A DNA stretch of 5,065 bases from an uncultured bacterium (GTDB lineage Bacteria; Chloroflexota; Anaerolineae; JACIWP01), in NCBI GenBank assembly GCA_903872005.1, contig CAIQJD010000498.1:1-5065 (forward strand). Direction: 5' to 3'. The notes beneath the pieces were generated by a model. That model ran no database searches and was not told the DNA's origin. It saw only the letters and a list, made by a program, of their open reading frames with translations. A program made the position numbers and the translations under genes. The number at the start of each line of letters is the position of its first letter. Position 1 is the first letter of the stretch. Shown piece after piece: positions 1-5,065 of this stretch.

Positions 1-2618
1 CCGGTGCCCTTGCCCACGCCCTTCGTCGTGAAGAATGGCTCGAAGATATGCGCCTTGACCTCATCGGTCATGCCGCGGCCGGTATCGCTCACCGTGATAC
101 GCACATACCTCCCCGGCGTAGCATCGGGGTGCGTGCGGACATACCCCTCGTCCAACGTGACATTGTCCGTCTCAATAGTCAGCCGGCCGCCATCCGGCAT
201 CGCATCGCGCGCATTGACGACCAGGTTGACCAGCACCTGTTCAATCTGGCTCTGATCGGCCTTGACCATACCCAGGTCAGAGGCCGGCATATTCGTCAAC
301 GTGATATGTTCGCCAATCAGCCGGCGCAACATCAGCACCATGTCCTGGATCAGCGCATTCAGATCGAGCGGTTTCATTTCCAACATCTGACGCCGCGAGA
401 ACGCCAATAGCTGGCGCGTCAGATTCGCGGCTCGCCGGCTGGCTTTGAGCGCTTCTTCCAGGTCGTACCGTACCGCGTCGCCGGCCGGCACGCCCTCCAT
501 CGCAAAACTGACATTGCCGATAATCGCCGTGAGGATATTATTGAAGTCATGGGCGATGCCGCCGGCCAACCGCCCCACCGTCTCCATTTTCTGCAATTGG
601 CGCAGTTGCTCTTCCAGCCGCTTGCGCTCCGTGACATCGCGAGCGATGTTCAGCACGGCCGGCTGTCCGGCGTAGTCCATCAGCCGGGCGCTCACTTCAA
701 CCGCCATGGTCGTGCCGTCTTTACGCAAATGTTCCGTCTCAAAGACCCAGGAGCCGCGCTGCCGCAACTCTTGCAGCGCATGCGTGAGTACGGAGCGATA
801 CTGGAGTGATGTAATGTCCGACCGGCCGAGGCGCATCAGTTCTTCATACGAATAGCCAAGCCGGGCGCAAGCAACCCGATTCACTTCCAGGAAGCGCCCG
901 TCCAGCGTCGTGATGAGGATGGCGTCGCTGGCGTTCTCGAACAATGTGCGAAACTTCGCTTCGGATTCGCGCAGGGCCAGCTCCGCCTCGCGGCTTTCCG
1001 TGATATTGCGGACGATGCAGAGGGTGGAATCTTCCGTCATAGGCGACAGAGTCGCCAGGAACCAGCCCAGCCGCGACGCAATGGGCCGGCTGAACTCGAA
1101 GGTTGCCAGTCCGCTCGACTCCTGGCAGCGCCGCAGGTTCTCGATGAACTGCGCCTGCACCGCCTCGCCCTGAGCGGCGTCCCAGCCTTCGAGGCCCATC
1201 TGAAACTCGGCCCAGGCGCGGCCAATCCATGCCTCCGGCGATAGACTCGGCGCATCAGGCGTGGTAGGCGCAATTCGCAGACAGCGGCCGGCGCCATCAA
1301 ACACCATGATGACATCGCGCATCGCCGCGAAGAGTGCGCGCAGCTCGGCCTCAGAGGCGCGCAGATCGGCCGTGCGCTCGGCCACCAGACGCTCCAGGTC
1401 CTTGGCGTGTTCGCGCAGTTGCACCTCTTTGGCATCCAACGTCTCAGCCATCGCGTCAAAGGCTGCGCCCAGCCGGCCCACCTCATCTCGACGATCCAGG
1501 CGCACGCGCCGGCTCATGTCGCCGGCCGCCAGCGCCGTCGCGGTATCCGTCACCCGGCGTAGGGGCCGCGCCACCCAGGTCGCCGTGATGACCGCGAGCG
1601 CCACGGCCAGAATGCCGGCAAATGCTGAGAAGACGATAACGCCGCGTAACTGTGCGTCCACATTGGCGACGACGGCCGCCTGGGTCTCAAACACCGCGTA
1701 GACCCAGCGCTTGCTCTGCAAGGGGACCAACACGGCCTGCATGACCATGCCGGCGTCGCGATAGACCACGTACGGATCCGCTTTCCTGTCATATCGGAGC
1801 AGACTGGCGCGCTCTGGCAAGGCCGGGACTCCCAGCGGCGCGCGCAGGTAAGCGGCCGTATTAGGCCCGTAACGCTCCTCTACCAGCAAGGGATTCAGCA
1901 CATCCGGCGGCAGGGATGCCAGGGGATGAAAGCGCTGCTCTTCTTGACTGCCGTGGGTCAGGATGACGCCGCGTTCATCCCAGAGGATGCCCAGTTCGCC
2001 GTGGCCGGCGAAATTGCTATCGGCCGCAATCCAAGCATCCACTTGATTCATGCCGATGCGCGCCACCAACGTTCCGAGGATCACCTGCTCCGGCGAATAG
2101 ACTGGCGCGGAGACATGCAGGAAGACGCGGCCATCTTCAGGATCATAGCGCGGCTCATCAACGCCGGTCTGGCCGGCAATGGCATTGAGAAACCAACGCG
2201 CTCCAAAGTAGCTCCGCCCTTCGAAGCGCTCGTTGGACGCCGCCAGCACCCGCCCCGTGCTATCGGTCAGATAGACGACATCGTAGAAGGCATGCGCGCC
2301 ATATAGCAGGCGTAACGCTCCACGCGTGTCCGCCAGATGATCTGGATCGTCTGGCCGCAACAGAGTCTCGACAACCGTGCCGTCGCCGGCCTGCAAACTC
2401 ACGTCCGTCAGAACTTCTTGCAGGTACAAATCAATGTAGCGCGCCGTGCCGCGGGCGCGCTGCAAGTTCTGCGCGCGCGCCGCAGCCTGCAGCTCATCGC
2501 GATAGCTCACCTGGCTGTACGCGGTCGCGCTGCCCAGGGGGATGATGACCAGCAACATCATCAAGACCGCGAGCCGGCTGGATAAGGGCCAGTCTCGCCA
2601 GAACTTCCGCCTCGTCAT
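1..2618 (-). CDS. dCache-HAMP-PAS-PAS sensor histidine kinase, 3' end cut by window edge
   Basis: Membrane sensor kinase predicted to autophosphorylate on a histidine in response to an extracytoplasmic signal. The frame is open without a stop for 872 codons and runs off the left edge, so the C-terminus is missing. Residues 3-10 are basic/aromatic, TM1 is about 16-36, and an extracytoplasmic dCache-like region spans about 37-325. TM2 is about 327-349, HAMP about 350-402 (ARPL, then DEVGRLGAAFDAM), followed by a short coiled linker. PAS1 is about 423-545; PAS2 is about 552-672 and ends in a PAC-type motif (ARDVTERKRLEEQL). The HisKA H-box is GGIAHDFNN with phospho-acceptor H690. HATPase_c shows the N-box (N798, N802), G1 box D845-T-G-R-G849, F-box FEPFFTTKG (859-867) and the beginning of G2 (GKGTG). 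The start is the ATG sharing its A with the upstream TGA stop, preceded by GGAG. The AHDFNN type often occurs in hybrid kinases, so a receiver domain may follow beyond the edge. No cognate response regulator is visible. Family assignment is secure; the ligand is unknown. Confidence 0.95.
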   Translation of the reverse strand, partial: MTRRKFWRDWPLSSRLAVLMMLLVIIPLGSATAYSQVSYRDELQAAARAQNLQRARGTARYIDLYLQEVLTDVSLQAGDGTVVETLLRPDDPDHLADTRGALRLLYGAHAFYDVVYLTDSTGRVLAASNERFEGRSYFGARWFLNAIAGQTGVDEPRYDPEDGRVFLHVSAPVYSPEQVILGTLVARIGMNQVDAWIAADSNFAGHGELGILWDERGVILTHGSQEEQRFHPLASLPPDVLNPLLVEERYGPNTAAYLRAPLGVPALPERASLLRYDRKADPYVVYRDAGMVMQAVLVPLQSKRWVYAVFETQAAVVANVDAQLRGVIVFSAFAGILAVALAVITATWVARPLRRVTDTATALAAGDMSRRVRLDRRDEVGRLGAAFDAMAETLDAKEVQLREHAKDLERLVAERTADLRASEAELRALFAAMRDVIMVFDGAGRCLRIAPTTPDAPSLSPEAWIGRAWAEFQMGLEGWDAAQGEAVQAQFIENLRRCQESSGLATFEFSRPIASRLGWFLATLSPMTEDSTLCIVRNITESREAELALRESEAKFRTLFENASDAILITTLDGRFLEVNRVACARLGYSYEELMRLGRSDITSLQYRSVLTHALQELRQRGSWVFETEHLRKDGTTMAVEVSARLMDYAGQPAVLNIARDVTERKRLEEQLRQLQKMETVGRLAGGIAHDFNNILTAIIGNVSFAMEGVPAGDAVRYDLEEALKASRRAANLTRQLLAFSRRQMLEMKPLDLNALIQDMVLMLRRLIGEHITLTNMPASDLGMVKADQSQIEQVLVNLVVNARDAMPDGGRLTIETDNVTLDEGYVRTHPDATPGRYVRITVSDTGRGMTDEVKAHIFEPFFTTKGVGKGT

Positions 2619-2627
2619 CAGCGCTCC
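2616..2627 (-). promoter_or_regulatory. Translational coupling site: stop/start overlap with internal Shine-Dalgarno
   Basis: The lipoprotein ends GAG CGC TGA, and the final A of the stop is the A of the kinase ATG (TGATG). GGAG within the last codons (2627-2624) is 5 nt from that ATG and can serve as its ribosome binding site. Such an overlap normally means the downstream gene is translated by ribosomes finishing the upstream one, giving linked production of binding protein and kinase. Confidence 0.8.
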
Positions 2628-4189
2628 ATTCGCACCAGACTGTAGTCATTGAACGTCACCAGGCCGCGCGCCTCCGTCTGCGGCAAGCCGGTCACGCCCT
2701 TGCGAAACACCACGAATTGCGCGTATTCGGCCAGCGGCGCAATGGGCAAATCCTTGGCCAGGATTTCCTGGGCGCGGTAATAGGCTTTGGCCCGTTCCTT
2801 CGGATCGCTCTTGCGCCCTCCCTCTGCGATGGCCGCATCGAAATCGGCGCTGCTGTACCCCATGAACTGATAGCCGCCGCTGGACCCGTAACGGAAGTTG
2901 AGCGCCTCCGGATCCGGCCCCTGGCTCCCGTTGGCGAGCGCCAGATCGAAATCGTGCGCCTCGAAAACCACTTTGTTGAAATCCGCGCTGGGGACCAGAT
3001 TGAGCTTGACGGCGATGCCGACGGCTGCCAGTTGAGGCGCCACGGCCTGGGCCACATCTCGGAATGGAGAGATCTCAAACGTCACCAACGTGAATGTTGC
3101 CCGAGTGCCATCGGCTTTGCGCGGCAAACCGGCCTGATCCAGGAGCGCCTCGGCGGCGGCCACGTCGTAGGCCGGCGCGACGGCCTGACTGTTGAAGGCC
3201 CAACTGACCGCCGGGGTGTAGAAACCCAGGCCCGGCGCGCCGTAGCCACCCAGGCCGGTCTCCACCAGCGCCGGCCGATCCAGGGCCATGTTGATGGCCT
3301 GACGCACGCGCAGATCGGTGAAGGGGGCGCGGCGCAAGTTGAAACCCAGATAGTAGCGCGCCGGATGCGAGAAGGTGCGTATCTGCACATCGGCAGACTG
3401 CTGCAGATCAGACATGCGCGCCTGCGGTGGTCGCGCCTGCGTCAGGTCCGCCTGATTCTTGAGCAGCATGTCCGAGATGGCGTTGGCGTCCTTCGGATAG
3501 TAGTACGTGATCTTGTCCACAAATGGGCCGGCGTAGAAGTAATCCAGGTTGGCGGCTACGGTGATGTGGTCGCCCTTGACCCACTCCGCGAACTTGAACG
3601 GGCCGGTGCCCACCGGCTGCTGATTGGCCGGGTTCTTGGTCCAATCCGTCCCCTCGTAGATATGCTTGGGCAGAATGAACGAGCCATACCAGGCGATAGT
3701 GGACAGGAACGGCGACCAGACCTCTTTCAGGCGCATGACGACCGTGTTGACGTCCGGCGTCTCAATGCTGGCGATGCGCGCCGCAACGTCCTGAATGCGC
3801 CCTTTCTGGTTGGCGATCGCCTCAAACGTCCACTTGACATCCGCCGATGTGAACGGCTGGCCGTCGTGCCAGCGGACGCCCGGCTTCAGTTTGAACGTGT
3901 AGGTCAACTCATCCGCCGAGACGCTCCATGAGGTCGCCAAGGATGGGATCACGCGATAGTCCGCGTCCAGCGTCACCAGCTTGCTGAAGATGCTCTGGGC
4001 CACGATAAACGCTGGATCATCCGACCGCACGTCGGGATTGAGGTCTTGCGGCTCGGCCGTCAGGATCACGCGGAACTCGCCGCCGCCGCCTTTGGGCTGC
4101 GGCGTGGCTGTGGGCGGGATAGCCGGCGCGCATGCGCCCAAGACCAAGAGAAGCGCCAAGCAGACTGATAGAATGGCTTTCCTTTCCAT
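2618..4189 (-). CDS. ABC-type solute-binding lipoprotein, family 5 (peptide/nickel/opine type)
   Basis: Extracytoplasmic binding protein of the SBP_bac_5 (DppA/OppA/NikA-like) family, 523 aa, a usual length for the family. The N-terminus is a lipoprotein signal peptide: MERK, a hydrophobic core, then lipobox L17-G-A-C20. A Pro/Thr/Gly-rich spacer (about 21-37) would hold the domain off the membrane. Family hallmarks are the FKLKPGVRWHDGQPFTSADV stretch (99-118, the classical signature region), VGTGPFKF (193-200), and TDLRVRQAINMALDR (291-305). A longer frame opens at 4228, but that ATG lies upstream of the promoter -10. The ATG at 4189 has AGGAG 8 nt upstream, whereas the in-frame ATG at 4195 is only 2 nt from it, so 4189 is chosen. 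The stop overlaps the kinase start by one base. No permease or ATPase gene is in the window. The substrate cannot be assigned: the family binds peptides, nickel chelates, oligosaccharides and other solutes. It could feed a transporter encoded elsewhere or present ligand to the coupled kinase. Confidence 0.95.
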   Translation of the reverse strand: MERKAILSVCLALLLVLGACAPAIPPTATPQPKGGGGEFRVILTAEPQDLNPDVRSDDPAFIVAQSIFSKLVTLDADYRVIPSLATSWSVSADELTYTFKLKPGVRWHDGQPFTSADVKWTFEAIANQKGRIQDVAARIASIETPDVNTVVMRLKEVWSPFLSTIAWYGSFILPKHIYEGTDWTKNPANQQPVGTGPFKFAEWVKGDHITVAANLDYFYAGPFVDKITYYYPKDANAISDMLLKNQADLTQARPPQARMSDLQQSADVQIRTFSHPARYYLGFNLRRAPFTDLRVRQAINMALDRPALVETGLGGYGAPGLGFYTPAVSWAFNSQAVAPAYDVAAAEALLDQAGLPRKADGTRATFTLVTFEISPFRDVAQAVAPQLAAVGIAVKLNLVPSADFNKVVFEAHDFDLALANGSQGPDPEALNFRYGSSGGYQFMGYSSADFDAAIAEGGRKSDPKERAKAYYRAQEILAKDLPIAPLAEYAQFVVFRKGVTGLPQTEARGLVTFNDYSLVRMER

Positions 4190-4197
4190 AAACATCG

Positions 4198-4205
4198 CTC
4201 CTCTC
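4198..4205 (-). promoter_or_regulatory. Ribosome binding site deciding the lipoprotein start
   Basis: The minus strand reads GAGAGGAG here. The AGGAG core (4202-4198) is 8 nt from the ATG at 4189 and only 2 nt from the in-frame ATG at 4195. This favours the start giving MERKAILSV and a compact lipoprotein signal peptide with its cysteine at position 20. Confidence 0.75.
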
Positions 4206-4218
4206 GTTTTATATCCCC

Positions 4219-4247
4219 ATTGTAGCAAACCTTGCGAGCAAAGTCAA
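4219..4247 (-). promoter_or_regulatory. Sigma-70-type promoter for the binding protein-kinase operon
   Basis: On the minus strand there is TTGACT (4247-4242), a 17-bp spacer, and TACAAT (4224-4219). TGC directly before the -10 makes it an extended -10 (TGn). Five of six bases match consensus in both hexamers. Transcription would start near 4212, leaving a leader of roughly 20 nt before the ATG at 4189. The promoter lies entirely in the gap after the cupin stop, so the lipoprotein and kinase can be transcribed independently of the cupin. It also rules out the upstream ATG at 4228 on transcripts from this promoter. Confidence 0.8.
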
Positions 4248-4260
4248 TGCGATACGATCA

Positions 4261-4689
4261 CTATTGGCCCACCAATTTGAACGATTGGCCCCAGGCGCGC
4301 AATCGCGCGTCGTAAAGGCCGTTGGCGCCCTCGGCAATTGGCCCCGGCCAAATCGTCAAGATTTCCAGATCCTCGTCGCCGTTATTCTCCAGTCCATGCG
4401 CCACGCCGGCCGGGATGAACGCCAGATGGCCTGGCCGCACCTCGTACACATCCGGCTTATCGCCCAGCTTCAGCAGCGCCCGCCCGCTCACCACATAATA
4501 GATCTCGTTGTACGGCTCTGGGTGTGCGCCCGGCCCGCTGGTCTTGCCCGGCTTGAGCGTGAAATGGTTGATCTGCACGCGATCGGAGCCGGAATTGGTT
4601 TCATCTATCAACATGCGCGATACGTACACATCGGCGGCGTCGGTGTAGCCGGCTACATCTTTGGTATGGAAAACGAGATGGCCTGTCAT
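4261..4689 (-). CDS. Small single-domain cupin protein
   Basis: Compact beta-barrel protein of 142 aa with one cupin_2-type domain, probably cytoplasmic, since no signal peptide or membrane segment is seen. Cupin motif 2 is intact: G87-x5-P93-x-G95-x2-H98-x3-N102. Motif 1 is present as H56-P-E58-x3-E62-x6-G69, so the usual second histidine of HxH is replaced by glutamate. Likely metal ligands are H56, E62 and H98, with E58 possible. Single-domain cupins include sugar isomerases/epimerases, dioxygenases, small-molecule-binding proteins and fused regulators. This one has no partner domain and its reaction cannot be told from sequence. The start ATG has GGAGG 7 nt upstream and a sigma-70-like promoter further upstream. 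It is divergent from an SDR gene and 71 bp upstream of the solute-binding lipoprotein on the same strand. A role in metabolism of the compound sensed or bound by its neighbours is only a guess from context. Confidence 0.9.
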   Translation of the reverse strand: MTGHLVFHTKDVAGYTDAADVYVSRMLIDETNSGSDRVQINHFTLKPGKTSGPGAHPEPYNEIYYVVSGRALLKLGDKPDVYEVRPGHLAFIPAGVAHGLENNGDEDLEILTIWPGPIAEGANGLYDARLRAWGQSFKLVGQ

Positions 4690-4696
4690 AGCATTT

Positions 4697-4701
4697 CCTC
4701 C
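4697..4701 (-). promoter_or_regulatory. Ribosome binding site of the cupin gene
   Basis: GGAGG on the minus strand lies 7 nt before the ATG at 4689. This supports that start over an out-of-frame ATG at 4694. Confidence 0.75.
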
Positions 4702-4713
4702 CCCGATACAAGT

Positions 4714-4726
4714 GGATACCCTATCC
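4714..4726. promoter_or_regulatory. Short perfect inverted repeat over the cupin -10, possible operator
   Basis: GGATA-CCC-TATCC is a perfect 5-base-arm inverted repeat with a 3-base centre. It overlaps the predicted -10 hexamer and start site of the cupin promoter, where a bound repressor would block transcription. The arms are short, so support is weak. Confidence 0.3.
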
Positions 4727-4751
4727 TATCGTTCTGCCCGTCTCCTGTCAA
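4723..4751 (-). promoter_or_regulatory. Sigma-70-type promoter for the cupin gene
   Basis: On the minus strand there is a perfect -35 TTGACA (4751-4746), a 17-bp spacer and TAGGAT (4728-4723), which matches the -10 consensus at four of six bases. The start site would fall near 4716, about 27 nt before the cupin ATG. A short inverted repeat overlaps the -10 and the presumed start. Confidence 0.65.
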
Positions 4752-4752
4752 G

Positions 4753-4769
4753 TGCGGGGCGCCCACGCA
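4753..4769. promoter_or_regulatory. Imperfect inverted repeat between divergent promoters, possible operator
   Basis: TGCGGGG and CCACGCA form 7-base arms (one mismatch pair) around a 3-base centre. The repeat sits between the -35 of the cupin promoter (ending at 4751) and the -35 of the SDR promoter (starting at 4784), a place where one regulator could control both genes. It is short, GC-rich and seen once, so it may be chance. Confidence 0.3.
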
Positions 4770-4783
4770 GAAGCCGGCCTGAG

Positions 4784-4811
4784 TTGACGCATCGTGAGCC
4801 GCCATTATAAT
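4784..4811 (+). promoter_or_regulatory. Sigma-70-type promoter for the SDR gene
   Basis: TTGACG (4784-4789), a 16-bp spacer and a perfect TATAAT (4806-4811) lie on the plus strand. The start site would be near 4818, giving a leader of about 38 nt. It points away from the cupin promoter; the two -35 elements are separated by 32 bp. Confidence 0.75.
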
Positions 4812-4840
4812 CCATTACGGCAGAAATGAAAGCCAAAACA

Positions 4841-4845
4841 AGGAG
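4841..4845 (+). promoter_or_regulatory. Ribosome binding site of the SDR gene
   Basis: AGGAG lies 10 nt before the ATG at 4856, slightly long but acceptable. No other in-frame start is better placed. Confidence 0.65.
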
Positions 4846-4855
4846 CAGAGCATCC

Positions 4856-5065
4856 ATGAAGAACTCGATGTTCGACTTAAGCGGGCGTGTGGCGGTCGTC
4901 TCTGGAGCCGGCAGCGGCCTCGGCCAGGCCATTGCCGTCGGGCTGGCTGAAGCCGGCGCGGATATTCTCCTGGTCGGCCGGCGTCTTTCGGCCCTGGAAG
5001 CCACGGCCGAGCGCCTCAAGGAGCTGGGCCGACGCGGCGTGCCGGTCGTCTGCGACGTGACGCAG
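4856..5065 (+). CDS. Short-chain dehydrogenase/reductase (SDR), N-terminal part only
   Basis: First 70 residues of a classical SDR oxidoreductase; the window ends before the catalytic Ser-Tyr-Lys residues. It starts FDLSGRVAVVSG and carries the Rossmann dinucleotide-binding motif SGAGSGLG (16-23), a conservative Ser-for-Thr variant of TGxxxGxG. Beta-2 ends in LLVGRR, and the arginines at 42-43 with no acidic residue suggest a preference for NADP(H) over NAD(H). C66-D67-V68 matches the conserved aspartate that contacts the adenine ring. The N-terminus resembles FabG, gluconate 5-dehydrogenase and KduD-like sugar-acid dehydrogenases, but substrate class cannot be decided without the rest of the protein. 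The ATG at 4856 has AGGAG 10 nt upstream and a strong promoter before that. It is transcribed away from the cupin, so the two may share regulation from the common intergenic region. Confidence 0.93.
   Translation, partial: MKNSMFDLSGRVAVVSGAGSGLGQAIAVGLAEAGADILLVGRRLSALEATAERLKELGRRGVPVVCDVTQ

Noticed and set aside
2717..3931. 404-codon open frame on the plus strand opposite the lipoprotein gene
   Set aside because: It lies wholly antisense to a gene with clear family signatures. Its translation is rich in Arg, Gly and Val with no recognisable domain, as expected from the complement of GC-rich codons. It has no place for its own promoter outside the real gene.
4230..4239. Short inverted repeat TTGC-TC-GCAA within the lipoprotein promoter spacer
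   Set aside because: Four-base arms are too short to support an operator, and there is no T-run to make it a terminator.
4264..4782. 172-codon plus-strand open frame opposite the cupin
   Set aside because: It is antisense to a gene with an intact cupin motif 2, a good ribosome binding site and a promoter. The frame also runs through the intergenic promoter region and shows no domain of its own.
4802..4817. Direct repeat CCATTA at 10-bp spacing around the SDR -10
   Set aside because: The copies are only six bases and one is part of the -10 box. They are not distinguishable from chance in an AT-rich promoter.
4726..5019. 97-codon minus-strand open frame overlapping the SDR start and intergenic region
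   Set aside because: It is antisense to the Rossmann motif of the SDR and covers both divergent promoters. Its Arg/Ala-rich N-terminus is typical of a shadow frame.

Overview
The window is GC-rich bacterial DNA carrying four protein genes and three well-formed sigma-70-type promoters. It has no RNA gene, mobile element or CRISPR array that I can see. The organism cannot be fixed from the sequence alone. The lipoprotein's Pro/Thr-rich spacer after the lipid-anchor cysteine (APAIPPTATPQP), together with its family-5 solute-binding domain, resembles secreted lipoproteins of Chloroflexota (Anaerolineae/Caldilineae-like). That is an inference, not a proof.

Layout. Positions 1-2618 (minus strand) hold the first 872 codons of a membrane sensor histidine kinase: TM, extracytoplasmic dCache-like sensor, TM, HAMP, PAS, PAS, HisKA, HATPase_c. 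The left window edge cuts it inside the ATP-binding domain. Immediately upstream, with stop and start sharing one base (TGATG), is a family-5 ABC-type solute-binding lipoprotein (2618-4189, minus). Upstream of that is a small single-domain cupin (4261-4689, minus). Divergent from the cupin is the first 70 codons of a short-chain dehydrogenase/reductase (4856 to the right edge, plus).

Transcription. The binding-protein/kinase pair has its own promoter (TTGACT-N17-TACAAT with an extended -10) in the 71-bp gap after the cupin. The cupin (TTGACA-N17-TAGGAT) and the SDR (TTGACG-N16-TATAAT) are read from divergent promoters in a 166-bp intergenic region. That region also contains two short inverted repeats which could be operators. 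No terminator is visible between the cupin and the binding protein, so read-through is possible.

How the genes may work together. The most interesting point is the translational coupling of an oligopeptide/nickel/sugar-type binding lipoprotein to a dCache sensor kinase, with no permease or ATPase gene in the window. This suggests, as inference, that the binding protein serves as a ligand-presenting co-receptor for the kinase rather than, or in addition to, feeding a transporter. The cupin and SDR resemble the small enzymes found around sugar or sugar-acid catabolism, but their substrates cannot be read from the sequence.
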